This document shows, one piece after another, positions 1 to 7,502 of a stretch of DNA of 22,439 bases; within the stretch, counting starts at the first letter, position 1; every line of letters begins with the position of its first letter. The translations under genes were made by a program, and so were the position numbers. The DNA is from Lentzea aerocolonigenes (GTDB lineage: Bacteria > Actinomycetota > Actinomycetes > Mycobacteriales > Pseudonocardiaceae): positions 1 to 22,439 of the forward strand of contig NZ_JYJG01000129.1 of the NCBI RefSeq assembly GCF_000955955.1. The letters are read 5' to 3'. Under the pieces are notes generated by a model. It was not told the origin of the DNA. It made no database searches and was given only the letters and a program-made list of their open reading frames with translations.

Positions 1-291
1 TCGCCTCCGGCTTCGCGGACAGCCATGCTGGGCTCGGCTTCGCCATCGCGTCTGGGTGCGCCTTCGGGCGTCAGGACTGGCTGGCTCGCTTCGCATCGCC
101 TGGACAGGGGAGAGGACTTGGGGTTCCCGACTGCGGCCGGCTCAGGGGAGCCGGTCCACGCGTGCCATCTCGCGCCATATCGACATGTCGCCATCACGCG
201 CTACCTGATTGCCCCAGGGTCAGCTGCCGACTGGCCTCGGCCGGATCCACGCCGAACCCGTGCCCAGCTCGATCCCGCACTCCAGTCAGCC
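1..291. other. Non-coding, repeat-rich spacer at the window edge
   Basis: No convincing gene is seen here on either strand. The open frames that cross it are antisense extensions from the jag region or short Arg/Pro-rich frames without a ribosome site. The first 100 bases consist of GC-rich mini-hairpins of the form ggc-ttc-gcc (see the repeat entry). A further 7-bp hairpin (ccggctc / gagccgg, 137-143 and 148-154) lies beyond. In many actinobacteria rsmG, parA and parB follow jag directly; here the jag operon terminates first, so those genes would start left of the window if the order is kept. Confidence 0.6.
5..100. repeat. Small hairpin-repeat cluster (ggctcgg-ttcgc-catcgc family)
   Basis: Two similar units are visible: ggctcggcttcgccatcgcg at 31-50 and ggctcgcttcgcatcgcc at 83-100. 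Related fragments sit at 5-20 (ccggcttcgcgg) and 59-69 (gcgccttcgggcg). Each unit forms a short stem around a ttc loop. A related unit occurs 15.7 kb away at 15739-15762 with longer arms. This resembles a dispersed intergenic REP-like element; I cannot name a family. Confidence 0.45.
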
Positions 292-325
292 CCACTGCCT
301 CCGGAGTCATTTCCGGAGGCAGTGG
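292..325. terminator. Perfect 14-bp inverted repeat, possible terminator
   Basis: ccactgcctccgga (292-305) is exactly complementary to 312-325, with a 6-base loop. It lies 80-113 bp beyond the jag stop and has no strong T-run on either side. It could be a backup terminator for the jag operon or for a gene entering from the left. Confidence 0.45.
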
Positions 326-356
326 ACGGGTGCTCTGGTTTTGGTCGGGACAGCAA

Positions 357-390
357 ACGGCCCCTGACTCCGGGTGGAGGCAGGGGCCGT
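357..390 (-). terminator. Terminator of the rpmH-rnpA-yidD-yidC-jag operon
   Basis: acggcccctg (357-366) pairs perfectly with caggggccgt (381-390), and an inner ctcc/ggag stem extends the hairpin. Read on the minus strand it starts 15 bp after the jag stop and is followed by TTTGCTG. Position and stem strength fit an intrinsic terminator of the usual actinobacterial kind with a short T-run. Confidence 0.7.
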
Positions 391-404
391 GAGCGGGGGA
401 GCTG

Positions 405-968
405 TCAGGGCTTGGGGAAGATGATTACTCGGCGCTGCGGCTCTTCGCCTTCGCTCTCGCTGTGCACGCCGGCGATCGAGGCGACGGAGTCGTGGACGAC
501 CTTGCGCTCGAACGGAGTCATGGGGTGCAGGCGGGCGCGCTCGCCTGAGGCCAGGACCTTCTCGGCGGTGGAGCGGCCCAGCTCGGCCAGTTCGGCTCGG
601 CGGCCCGCTCGCCACTGGGCGATGTCGAGCATCAGGCGGGAGCGGACGCCCGTCTCCTGCTGCACGGCCAGGCGGGTGAGTTCCTGGAGCGACTCGAGGA
701 CGTTGCCGCGGGGGCCCACCAGCTTGGCCAGGTCTTCGCCGCCGTCGATGCTGACCACTGCGCGGCCGCCTTCGACGTCCAGGTCGATGTCGCCGTCGTA
801 GTCGAGCAGGTCCAGCAGGCGCTCGAGGTAGTCGCCGGCGATGTCGCCCTCTTGGACGAGCAGGTCCTCGGTCTTGCTCTGCGACTGCGGCTCGCTCGAG
901 GCGTCAGCCTCGGCCTCGGCCGGCGACGACGCCTCCACGTCGTCGGTCGCCTGCAAGGTCTCCGACAC
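405..968 (-). CDS. jag: Jag/KhpB family RNA-binding protein (KH + R3H)
   Basis: This 187-residue single-stranded nucleic-acid-binding protein has an acidic, Ser/Glu-rich N-terminus (about 1-38), a KH-like domain (about 45-115, with KLVGPRGNVLESLQEL) and an R3H domain near the C-terminus containing RARLH (R-x3-H). The N-terminal Jag_N domain of Firmicutes is absent, as is normal in actinobacteria. The family binds RNA and, in other bacteria, affects cell-wall growth and division. The start is GTG at 966-968 with an upstream ggagaggag Shine-Dalgarno. It is the last gene of the rpmH-rnpA-yidD-yidC-jag operon, 31 bp after yidC, and a hairpin follows its stop. Function in this organism is inferred from family and synteny. 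Confidence 0.93.
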   Translation of the reverse strand: MSETLQATDDVEASSPAEAEADASSEPQSQSKTEDLLVQEGDIAGDYLERLLDLLDYDGDIDLDVEGGRAVVSIDGGEDLAKLVGPRGNVLESLQELTRLAVQQETGVRSRLMLDIAQWRAGRRAELAELGRSTAEKVLASGERARLHPMTPFERKVVHDSVASIAGVHSESEGEEPQRRVIIFPKP

Positions 969-999
969 GATGTCTCCTCTCCGGGGCAGAAGCCCGAAA

Positions 1000-2028
1000 T
1001 CAGCGGCGCTTCTTGTTGCCCGGTTTCTTGCTGGTGGATCGGCCTGAGATCAGGCCGGGAATCTCGGTGTTGGAGCTGCCGTTCGTGTCCGGCGAGGACG
1101 AGGACGGCGAGCCGCCGGGGCCTGCGGTCGGCATGCGCTTGGCGCCGTTGGCGGGCTTGGCTCCTGGGGCGGGCTTCTTCGGGTTGGTCGGCTTGGCGCC
1201 CGGCTTCGGGGCGAGGGCCTGGCGGGTTTCGACGGCCGCGGCCTTCTTCGTCTCTTCCTCGGAGTCGATGCGCTTGTAGACGATGTGCTGCTGGCCGAGG
1301 GTCCAGGCGTTGTTGGACAGCCAGTACATCAGGATCGCGATGGGGAAGAAGAAGCCACCGACGAGGACGCCCAGCGGGAAGATGTAGAGCGTCAGCTTGT
1401 TCATGATCGCCGTCTGGGGGTTGTCCAGGGCGGTCTGGTTCTGGCGGGCGACCGAGTGGCGGGCCGTGAAGTGGGTCGCGATGGACGCCACGATCATCAG
1501 CGGCACGGCCACCAGGATCACGTTCGTGCGCTCGGTGCCGAACTGGGCGAGCTGCTCGGCCGGCATCGAGATGAACGTGGAGAGGTTCGCGCCGAAGAGC
1601 TTGGCGTTGACGAACGACTCGACGCCCTTGGCGTCGAAGTAGTAGACCTCGCCCCAGCCGGGCTTGAACGAGCGCAGCACGTGGAACAGACCGATGAACA
1701 CCGGGATCTGCACCAGCATCGGCAGGCAGCCGCCGAGCGGGTTCACGCCGTGCTCGGACTGGAGCTTCTGCATCTCCTGAGCCTGGCGCTGGCGGTCGTT
1801 CGGGTACTTCTTCTTGATCTTCTGCATCTCCGGGGCGAACTCCTGCATTCGCCGCATGGAACGCACCTGGCCGACGAACGGCTTGAACAGGATCGCGCGG
1901 AGGGTGAAGACCAGGAAGATGACGGAGAGCGCCCAGGCGAACCCGCTCGACTCACCGAAGACGTGGCCGAAGACCCAGTGCCAACACCACAAGATGAAGG
2001 ACACCGGGTAGTAGATGAAGTTGAGCAC
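1000..2028 (-). CDS. yidC: Membrane protein insertase YidC
   Basis: A 342-residue YidC/Oxa1/Alb3 insertase that places proteins into the cytoplasmic membrane alone or with SecYEG. The first segment WALSVIFLVFTLRAILFKP carries the conserved intramembrane arginine (R44) that forms the hydrophilic groove. A cytoplasmic hairpin rich in Lys/Gln/Met (about 55-95) follows, then GGCLPMLVQIPVFIGLF and further membrane segments, about five in total. The large periplasmic domain of Gram-negative YidC is missing, as expected. The tail from about residue 255 is basic and Ala/Pro/Lys-rich, ending KKPGNKKRR, likely ribosome-contacting. The start is GTG at 2026-2028, 4 bp after the yidD stop, suggesting translational coupling. 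Confidence 0.96.
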   Translation of the reverse strand: MLNFIYYPVSFILWCWHWVFGHVFGESSGFAWALSVIFLVFTLRAILFKPFVGQVRSMRRMQEFAPEMQKIKKKYPNDRQRQAQEMQKLQSEHGVNPLGGCLPMLVQIPVFIGLFHVLRSFKPGWGEVYYFDAKGVESFVNAKLFGANLSTFISMPAEQLAQFGTERTNVILVAVPLMIVASIATHFTARHSVARQNQTALDNPQTAIMNKLTLYIFPLGVLVGGFFFPIAILMYWLSNNAWTLGQQHIVYKRIDSEEETKKAAAVETRQALAPKPGAKPTNPKKPAPGAKPANGAKRMPTAGPGGSPSSSSPDTNGSSNTEIPGLISGRSTSKKPGNKKRR

Positions 2029-2032
2029 GGAG

Positions 2033-2290
2033 CTACTCCTCGGTGGATACGTCGGGGACCTGCCGCCTCGGCGGAACGGGGTCCAGGCCTCCAGGGTGCC
2101 AGGGTCCGCAGCGCAGCAACCGGCGGATCGTCAGCCAGGTTCCCCGCAACGCACCGTGGACGGTCAACGCTTCCACCGCGTACGCGCTGCAGCTCGGGTA
2201 GAAGCGGCAGGTCGGCGGCAGCAGCGGCGAGATGAACTTCCGGTAGAAGTGCACCGGCAGCAGAGCGACCTTCGCGGGCAACGTGGTCAT
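2033..2290 (-). CDS. yidD: Membrane protein insertion efficiency factor YidD
   Basis: An 85-residue YidD (DUF37) protein, a small membrane-associated factor that assists YidC-dependent insertion. The family signatures are complete: [25 protein letters not shown] region (residues 14-37) with the conserved cysteines, and [14 protein letters not shown] near 60-73. The ATG at 2288-2290 overlaps the rnpA stop in an ATGA arrangement, so the two are probably translationally coupled. Confidence 0.95.
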   Translation of the reverse strand: MTTLPAKVALLPVHFYRKFISPLLPPTCRFYPSCSAYAVEALTVHGALRGTWLTIRRLLRCGPWHPGGLDPVPPRRQVPDVSTEE

Positions 2291-2628
2291 CGCAGCACCT
2301 TGCGCAAGGCTGAGGAAAAATCAGCGGCGAGCTCCGAGCTCGACGCTTCGGCTGCTGGAGCCAACGCCCTGACCACGACGAGAGTTCCCGGCGGCAGGTC
2401 TGCCAGGCACGGGCGCACGACGTGGCGAAGTCGCCGGTAGACCCGGTGGCGGACCACCGAGTTGCCAACTGCCTTGCTCACGACGAAGCCCACCTTGGAC
2501 GAATCCAAGGTGGGCACGTCAGGCGTCAAGGCGTGGACGACCAACCGGGGTCGTCCGGCGCGGCGGCCTCTGCGGACCACCAGGCCGAAGTCCTGGCTGC
2601 GGGTGAGCCGGGCGGCCGGTGGGAGCAC
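2287..2628 (-). CDS. rnpA: Ribonuclease P protein component
   Basis: A 113-residue protein subunit of RNase P, which helps the catalytic RNA remove 5' leaders from pre-tRNAs. The RNR-type motif reads [15 protein letters not shown] (about residues 55-69). The His in place of Asn after the first Arg is common in actinobacterial RnpA and is not a defect. The N-terminal [16 protein letters not shown] is also typical. The start is GTG at 2626-2628, 26 bp after rpmH, with no strong Shine-Dalgarno, so it may depend on coupling to rpmH. The RNA partner rnpB is not in the window. Confidence 0.95.
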   Translation of the reverse strand: MLPPAARLTRSQDFGLVVRRGRRAGRPRLVVHALTPDVPTLDSSKVGFVVSKAVGNSVVRHRVYRRLRHVVRPCLADLPPGTLVVVRALAPAAEASSSELAADFSSALRKVLR

Positions 2629-2654
2629 GACGACGCTGCGCTTACCAGCCGCTG

Positions 2655-2798
2655 TCAGGCGGACAGAGTGGCACGGCCCTTGCTGCGGCGCGCGGCCAGA
2701 ATGGCGCGGCCGGCGCGGGTCCGCATGCGCAGCCGGAAGCCGTGCGTCTTCGCGCGGCGGCGGTTGTTGGGCTGGAAGGTGCGCTTACCCTTGCTCAC
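2655..2798 (-). CDS. rpmH: 50S ribosomal protein L34
   Basis: A 47-residue ribosomal protein L34. It begins [20 protein letters not shown] and ends GRATLSA, matching the actinobacterial family across its length. It is strongly basic, as expected for an rRNA-binding protein of the large subunit. The start is GTG at 2796-2798 with gggaga a few bases upstream. It is the first gene of the leftward operon and diverges from dnaA, the standard arrangement at bacterial origins. Confidence 0.96.
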   Translation of the reverse strand: MSKGKRTFQPNNRRRAKTHGFRLRMRTRAGRAILAARRSKGRATLSA

Positions 2799-2904
2799 GG
2801 TCGGTCTCCCGGTGCTTCACTGCTGACAAAGCCTTGTGGTTGTCCCCGACGGCAGTGGACGTAGGCGCGCGAAAGGCGCCCGTCGCAAGCGGGAGACTCG
2901 TACG

Positions 2905-2934
2905 AGGGTACGCACGCCCGGGTGCCGCGACCAA
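2905..2934 (-). promoter_or_regulatory. Candidate rpmH operon promoter
   Basis: On the minus strand TTGGTC (2934-2929) and TACCCT (2910-2905) are separated by 18 bp and lie about 110 bp before the rpmH start. They fit the relaxed actinobacterial TTGnnn / TAnnnT pattern. Such pairs also arise by chance, so this is only a candidate. Confidence 0.3.
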
Positions 2935-3062
2935 ATCGGGGTGGCCGATGCCACGTCTTGTGAGGCGTGCCGGGCCTTGTTACCGTTCTTCCCTCGCGCA
3001 TGCCGGAGCTGGCGTGGGAGCCGCCACCGTACCGGCAACACAACGCACCGTTTAGTGCACAG

Positions 3063-3093
3063 TTGTGGATAACTCTGTGGATGCCTCTATTCT
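3063..3093 (+). promoter_or_regulatory. Candidate dnaA promoter overlapping a perfect DnaA box
   Basis: TATTCT at 3088-3093 fits a -10 element. The DnaA box TGTGGATAA (3064-3072, exact match to TTATCCACA on the other strand) sits where the -35 would be, and TTGTGG at 3063-3068 is a poor -35. A second, weaker box-like TGTGGATGC lies at 3076-3084. DnaA binding here would compete with RNA polymerase, consistent with autorepression known for dnaA in other bacteria. The box is seen directly; the promoter and its control are inferred. Confidence 0.55.
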
Positions 3094-3146
3094 CCGTGTC
3101 CACGTGTGGAGTCATGGGCTCCAGTCGGAGGGGAGGGGGCGCAGAG

Positions 3147-4742
3147 GTGTCTAGCCAGCAGGTCGACCTTGGTCTCGTGTGGGCCGAGGTGGTGCAGGAG
3201 CTCGCCACGAGCCACCTGTCCCCTCAGCAACGCGCGTGGATGAGGGTCACCCGTCCGATCGGTCTTCTGGACGGGACCGCCCTGCTCGCGGCTCCGAGCG
3301 ACTTCGCGAAAGAGGCGATCGAACGCGCACTGCGCGACCCGATCACCGCCGCGCTGTCCCGCAGGCTCGGTCGCACGGTCTCCCTCGCGGTGAAGGTCGA
3401 CTCGCCGGAACCGGTCAGCCCGCCGACCACGCCCATCCCGGTGCAGGCGCCGCAACCGCTTCCTGGCATCCCCAACGGCGACACGCCCGGCCCCGTGATC
3501 ACGGACGACGCGGTCACCGCCGTTGCGACAAACACTGATACAGCAACGGAAAGCTCCGACTCTGACGAGGTCGACGAAGCCGGCGACGCGCTCGCCGCCG
3601 TCACCGAGATCTGGCCGACCTTCAACTCCGCCAACATGGCAGGCGACGCGACGCCGAACAGGAACCTCCCGTACACGAGGCCCGCCAACCCGTCGCCGTC
3701 GCAGACCCGGCTGAACGAGAAGTACAACTTCGACACGTTCGTCATCGGCGCCTCGAACCGGTTCGCGCACGCCGCGGCCGTCGCGGTGGCCGAGGCTCCC
3801 GCCAGGGCCTACAACCCGCTCTTCATCTGGGGTGAGAGCGGCCTCGGCAAGACGCACCTGCTGCACGCCGTCGGGCACTACGCCCAGCGCCTGTTCCCCG
3901 GCATGCGCGTGCGGTACGTGTCGACCGAGGAGTTCACCAACGACTTCATCAACTCGCTGCGCGACGACCGCAAGGTCGCCTTCCAGCGCCGCTACCGGGA
4001 CATCGACGTTCTTCTCGTCGACGACATCCAGTTCCTGGAGGGCAAGGAAGGTACGCAGGAGGAGTTCTTCCACACGTTCAACACGCTCCACAACACGAAC
4101 AAGCAGATCGTGGTGTCGAGCGACCGGCCGCCCAAGCGGCTGGAGACGCTGGAAGATCGCCTGCGCACGCGGTTCGAGTGGGGTCTGATCACGGACATCC
4201 AGCCGCCTGAGCTCGAGACCCGGATCGCGATCCTCCGCAAGAAGGCGGCGCAGGACCGGCTCGCGGCCCCGGCCGAGGGGCTGGAGTTCATCGCCGCCCG
4301 CATCGAGCGCAACATCCGCGAGCTCGAAGGCGCGCTCATCCGGGTCACGGCGTTCGCGTCGCTCAACCGCCAGCCGGTCGACGTCCAGCTCGCCGAGATC
4401 GTGCTGCGCGACCTGATCCCCGACTCGCACGCGCCGGAGATCACCGCGCCGACGATCATGGCGGTCACCGCCGAGTTCTTCGGCGTGACGATCGACGACC
4501 TCTGCGGCCCTGGTAAGACGAAGGCGCTCGCCCAGGCGCGGCAGATCTCCATGTACCTGTGCCGCGAACTGACCGACCTGTCGCTGCCGAAGATCGGCCA
4601 GACGTTCGGCGGCCGCGACCACACGACCGTCATGCACGCGGACAAGAAGATCCGCAAGGAGATGGCCGAGCGCCGCCGGATCTACGACCAGGTCCAGGAA
4701 CTGACGTCTCGGATCAAGCAGCGCGCCCGCCACGCTCCCTGA
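3147..4742 (+). CDS. dnaA: Chromosomal replication initiator DnaA
   Basis: A 531-residue initiator ATPase that binds DnaA boxes and melts oriC. Domain I spans about 1-90. A Pro/Thr/Asp-rich linker runs to about 187. The AAA+ domain carries Walker [10 protein letters not shown] (229-237), Walker B DVLLVDD (287-293) and sensor-1 [19 protein letters not shown]. The C-terminal helix-turn-helix domain has the DnaA signature [10 protein letters not shown] (488-497). The start GTG at 3147 was chosen because a strong ggaggggaggggg precedes it and the protein then begins [15 protein letters not shown], as in relatives; an in-frame ATG at 3114 is an alternative without a ribosome site. A terminator follows and oriC lies immediately downstream. 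Confidence 0.97.
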   Translation: MSSQQVDLGLVWAEVVQELATSHLSPQQRAWMRVTRPIGLLDGTALLAAPSDFAKEAIERALRDPITAALSRRLGRTVSLAVKVDSPEPVSPPTTPIPVQAPQPLPGIPNGDTPGPVITDDAVTAVATNTDTATESSDSDEVDEAGDALAAVTEIWPTFNSANMAGDATPNRNLPYTRPANPSPSQTRLNEKYNFDTFVIGASNRFAHAAAVAVAEAPARAYNPLFIWGESGLGKTHLLHAVGHYAQRLFPGMRVRYVSTEEFTNDFINSLRDDRKVAFQRRYRDIDVLLVDDIQFLEGKEGTQEEFFHTFNTLHNTNKQIVVSSDRPPKRLETLEDRLRTRFEWGLITDIQPPELETRIAILRKKAAQDRLAAPAEGLEFIAARIERNIRELEGALIRVTAFASLNRQPVDVQLAEIVLRDLIPDSHAPEITAPTIMAVTAEFFGVTIDDLCGPGKTKALAQARQISMYLCRELTDLSLPKIGQTFGGRDHTTVMHADKKIRKEMAERRRIYDQVQELTSRIKQRARHAP

Positions 4743-4760
4743 TCCAACCCGGGTACGCCA

Positions 4761-4791
4761 AGGGGTCCTCCACCACGGAGGGCCCCTTTTT
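4761..4791 (+). terminator. Intrinsic terminator of dnaA
   Basis: aggggtcctcc (4761-4771) pairs with ggagggcccct (4777-4787), 11 bp with one G-U pair and a 5-base loop, followed by ttttt (4787-4791). It starts 19 bp after the dnaA stop. It insulates oriC from dnaA transcription. Confidence 0.88.
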
Positions 4792-4813
4792 CGTTGCGCA
4801 CGCTGCATCTCCG

Positions 4814-4849
4814 CGCACGCGGGGATCGCACGCGGGGTCCCCGCGTGCG
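4814..4849. repeat. Direct repeat plus 23-bp palindrome at the left edge of oriC
   Basis: cgcacgcgggg occurs at 4814-4824 and again at 4827-4837, a 13-bp period. The second copy is followed after one base by its exact complement ccccgcgtgcg (4839-4849), giving 11-bp arms with a 1-base centre. There is no T-run, so it is not an obvious terminator; a protein-binding site is more likely. Confidence 0.7.
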
Positions 4850-5059
4850 GTGTGAGCGGACGAAAGGGCCCCTCGTGTGGACAGCGCACGAGCCGTACGC
4901 GCGCGCTCGAACCCGGGTGAGTCGAGGGGTGCTCGGCCACGCGGAGGGGCTTACTGTTCACCCGCCGCACTCGAAGGGGTGGGGACAACTGGAAAAACTT
5001 GTGGCCCCGGCCACGATCTGGCCACAGAAGCCTGTTGAACACCCGGGTACAACTGCCCC

Positions 5060-5158
5060 GCACCCGGGGACGCACCCGGGGACAACTGTGGACGATCTGT
5101 GGATCGAGAGGTGTGCACAACTGGCTGTCCCCGGGTGCGCCGATCTGTCCCCGGGTGC
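5060..5158. repeat. CCCGGG-centred 13-mer array in oriC
   Basis: gcacccggggaca occurs exactly at 5072-5084 and as 12/13 at 5060-5072. Its exact reverse complement tgtccccgggtgc occurs at 5126-5138 and 5146-5158. The two pairs face each other across three DnaA-like boxes. Shorter acccgggt cores are at 4911-4918 and 5041-5048. The ggggaca half resembles a degenerate DnaA box. Confidence 0.8.
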
Positions 5159-5231
5159 CATCCCCCCTTAGTCCACATGGAAGCTGGGCTCCCGACCTGC
5201 GTGTTCAAGGCCTGTCCCCACAATCCACAGC

Positions 5232-5290
5232 CCTTACTGTTACTGCTGTTTGATCTCTTCTAGGAAGAACTCAAAAGCAAAACAGCGGGG
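5232..5290. other. AT-rich tract, likely DNA unwinding element
   Basis: This stretch, beginning ccttactgttactgctgttt and running through tcaaaagcaaaacagc, is clearly richer in A/T than the surrounding DNA. It lies directly beside the rightmost DnaA-like boxes on the dnaN side. Its role as the melting site is inferred from position and composition. Confidence 0.55.
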
Positions 5291-5454
5291 GACAGCTCCC
5301 GGGGATCGGTGCCCGAACCCCGAAGTGACGGGAAGGGCCAGGACGCTCTAACGTGGTTGCTCCGCACCTCGGGTCAGCTGAGGTCGAGGCTCCCTAACCC
5401 CCACTGGCACGTTGCTGTGGTTGGGCTTGTCGACTGTCGAGGAAAGGACGCCTC

Positions 5455-6579
5455 ATGAAGATCCGCGTCGAACGCGACGGCCTCGCCGACGCTGTCGCCT
5501 GGGTCGCTCGCAGCCTTCCGTCCCGTCCGCCGGTCCCCGTGCTGGGCGGCGTGCTGCTCGACGCGGAGTCGGACGAGTCGCTGACGGTCTCGGGATTCGA
5601 CTACGAGGTCTCGGCTCAGGTCGGTGTCCCGGCGACGATCGCCGACGGGGGCCGCGCGCTGGTCTCCGGGCGTCTGCTCGCCGACATCACCAAGGCGCTC
5701 CCGAACCACCCGGTCGAGATCGCGGTCGACGGCTCTCGCATGATGATCAGCTGCGGCAGCGCCAGGTTCAGCCTCCCGACGATGCCGGTCGAGGACTACC
5801 CCGCGCTGCCGTCGATGCCGCAGTTGATCGGTGAGCTCCCCGGTGAGGTCTTCGGTGAGGCCGTCGGCCAGGTCGCGGTCGCGGCCGGCAAGGACGACAC
5901 GCTCCCGATGCTGACCGGTGTGCGCGTCGAGATCGGTGACGGCAAGCTGGTCCTGGTCGCCACCGACCGGTTCCGCCTCGCAATGCGCGAGTTCCCGTGG
6001 GAGCCGGACGCCTCCCTCGGCGAGGTCGCGGTGCTCGTCCCCGCCCGCACGCTCGGCGACGCGGCCAAGACGCTCGGCTCGTCCGGCGGCAAGGTCGAGA
6101 TGTCGCTCGCGGCGAACGACGGGCTGCTCGGCCTGTCCGGTTCCGGCAAGCGCACGACGACCCGGCTGCTCGACGCGGACTTCCCGAAGTACCGCCAGCT
6201 GCTGCCGACCGAGCACTCGGCCGCCGCGATCATCGAGGTCGACACGCTCGTCCAGGCGATCAAGCGCGTCTCGCTCGTCGCCGAGCGCGGCACCCAGGTC
6301 CGGCTCGAGTTCGTCGACGGCGGCCTGCGCCTGTCCGCCGGTGGCGACGACGAGGGTTCGGCCGAGGAAGAGCTTCCGGTCGAGTACACCGGCGACGCGG
6401 TCACGATCGCGTTCAACCCCGGGTACCTCCTCGACGGTCTCGGAGCGGTTCGCACGCCCCGTGTCCACTTGTCCTTCACCACACCCAGCCGACCGGCGCT
6501 GCTCAAGCCGGTGGACGAGGATGGGAACGTGGCTCCGGGTTATCTGTACCTCCTGATGCCCGTTCGCCTGCCCGGCTAA
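5455..6579 (+). CDS. dnaN: DNA polymerase III beta subunit (sliding clamp)
   Basis: A 374-residue ring-forming clamp that holds the replicative polymerase on DNA. It starts [20 protein letters not shown] and ends with the family's C-terminal [12 protein letters not shown], which lines the protein-binding pocket. The length fits three clamp folds of about 120 residues each. The ATG at 5455 has aggaaagg 8-15 bp upstream. It directly follows oriC, and gnd follows after a 41-bp gap. Confidence 0.97.
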   Translation: MKIRVERDGLADAVAWVARSLPSRPPVPVLGGVLLDAESDESLTVSGFDYEVSAQVGVPATIADGGRALVSGRLLADITKALPNHPVEIAVDGSRMMISCGSARFSLPTMPVEDYPALPSMPQLIGELPGEVFGEAVGQVAVAAGKDDTLPMLTGVRVEIGDGKLVLVATDRFRLAMREFPWEPDASLGEVAVLVPARTLGDAAKTLGSSGGKVEMSLAANDGLLGLSGSGKRTTTRLLDADFPKYRQLLPTEHSAAAIIEVDTLVQAIKRVSLVAERGTQVRLEFVDGGLRLSAGGDDEGSAEEELPVEYTGDAVTIAFNPGYLLDGLGAVRTPRVHLSFTTPSRPALLKPVDEDGNVAPGYLYLLMPVRLPG

Positions 6580-6620
6580 AACCCTTACCGGGTAACGAGA
6601 AACGTTTAGGGGAGAACACC

Positions 6621-7502
6621 GTGCAGCTCGGACTCGTCGGCCTCGGCAAGATGGGTTTCAACATGCGCGAGCGGGTGCGTCGAGCCGGTCACGAGGTGAT
6701 CGGCTACGACCGCAACCCGGAGGTCAGCGACTCGGAGTCGTTGGCGGACATGGTGTCCAAGCTCGAGGCACCGCGTGTGGTGTGGGTGATGGTGCCCGCC
6801 GGTGAGATCACCCGTAACACGGTGAAGGAGCTGTCCGAGCTGCTGCAGCCCGGCGACCTGGTGGTCGACGGCGGCAACTCCAAGTTCACCGACGACCGGA
6901 TCCACGCGGACCTGCTGGCGGAGAAGGAGATCGGCTACCTCGACTGCGGTGTGTCCGGTGGCGTGTGGGGTCTCGACAACGGCTACGCGCTGATGGTCGG
7001 TGGCGACGCCGCCCACGTCGAGCAGGCGATGCCGATCTTCGACGCGCTCCGTCCGGAGGGTCCGCGCGAGGAAGGCTTCGCGCACGCGGGCAAGGTCGGC
7101 GCCGGCCACTACTCGAAGATGGTGCACAACGGCATCGAGTACGGCCTGATGCAGGCGTACGCCGAGGGCTTCGAGCTGCTCGACAAGACCGACGTCGTGG
7201 ACAACGTGCCCGCGGTGATCTCGGCCTGGCAGCGCGGAACCGTCGTGCGGTCGTGGCTGCTCGACCTGTTGGTGCGCGCGCTGGAGTCCGACCCGGAGCT
7301 CGACGACCTGCGCGGGTACGTCGAGGACTCGGGTGAGGGCCGGTGGACCGTCGAGGAGGGCATCAACAACGCGGTGCCGCTCCCGGTGATCTCCGCCGCC
7401 CTGTTCGCGCGGTTCCAGTCGCGGCAGGACGACTCGCCCGCGATGCGCGCGGTCGCCGCACTGCGCAACCAGTTCGGTGGCCACGCCGTTCAGAAGGCAT
7501 AA
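6621..7502 (+). CDS. gnd: 6-phosphogluconate dehydrogenase, decarboxylating (short form)
   Basis: A 293-residue enzyme that converts 6-phosphogluconate to ribulose 5-phosphate and CO2 in the pentose phosphate pathway. The length marks the short GndA/YqeC-like class, often NAD-dependent, rather than the ~470-residue NADP form. The Rossmann motif GLVGLGKMG is at 4-12, DGGNSKFTDD at 83-92, the substrate-binding VSGGVWGLDNGYALMVGG at 111-128, and the catalytic-lysine segment GHYSKMVHNGIEY puts K166 and N170 in place. GTG at 6621 follows aggggaga. gnd between dnaN and recF is a recurrent actinobacterial order. Its stop abuts the recF start with no gap. Cofactor choice is inferred from class. Confidence 0.94.
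   Translation: MQLGLVGLGKMGFNMRERVRRAGHEVIGYDRNPEVSDSESLADMVSKLEAPRVVWVMVPAGEITRNTVKELSELLQPGDLVVDGGNSKFTDDRIHADLLAEKEIGYLDCGVSGGVWGLDNGYALMVGGDAAHVEQAMPIFDALRPEGPREEGFAHAGKVGAGHYSKMVHNGIEYGLMQAYAEGFELLDKTDVVDNVPAVISAWQRGTVVRSWLLDLLVRALESDPELDDLRGYVEDSGEGRWTVEEGINNAVPLPVISAALFARFQSRQDDSPAMRAVAALRNQFGGHAVQKA

Larger units (their letters stand above)
2799..3146. promoter_or_regulatory. Divergent rpmH/dnaA promoter region
   Basis: This 348-bp spacer contains no credible gene. It must hold the leftward rpmH operon promoter and the rightward dnaA promoter. A perfect DnaA box sits at 3064-3072. Candidate promoter elements are listed separately. A purine-rich ggaggggaggggg at 3127-3139 serves as the dnaA ribosome site. 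Confidence 0.8.
4743..5454. other. oriC: Chromosomal replication origin oriC
   Basis: The 712-bp dnaA-dnaN spacer contains no gene and has origin hallmarks. DnaA-box-like 9-mers, scored against TGTGGACAA/TGTGGATAA or their complements, lie at 4876-4884 (8/9), 4980-4988 (8/9), 5087-5095 (8/9), 5098-5106 (7/9), 5112-5120 (8/9), 5169-5177 (8/9) and 5221-5229 (7/9). None is perfect. Four copies of a CCCGGG-centred 13-mer interleave with them. An AT-rich tract at about 5232-5290 is the likely unwinding element. Location between dnaA and dnaN is the standard actinobacterial position. Confidence 0.9.

Noticed and set aside
25..801. 258-codon plus-strand frame at the left edge
   Set aside because: Its second half is antisense to jag and its first half is a repeat cluster. 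Ser/Arg/Pro-rich without domains.
1673..1690. parS-like cacgtg core in yidC
   Set aside because: Only the central CACGTG and a few flanks match GTTTCACGTGAAAC; about four mismatches. No convincing parS was found in the window.
2423..2480. RnpA motif with His instead of Asn (RHRVYRR)
   Set aside because: The same substitution is common in actinobacterial RnpA, so it is not a loss of function.
3114..3116. ATG as an alternative dnaA start
   Set aside because: No ribosome site upstream, whereas GTG 3147 has a strong purine tract and gives a family-like N-terminus.
3087..5120. 677-codon open frame on the minus strand across dnaA and oriC
   Set aside because: Arg/Val/Leu/Asp-rich antisense frame typical of GC-rich DNA. 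It runs opposite the certain dnaA gene and through oriC, with no domain or ribosome site.
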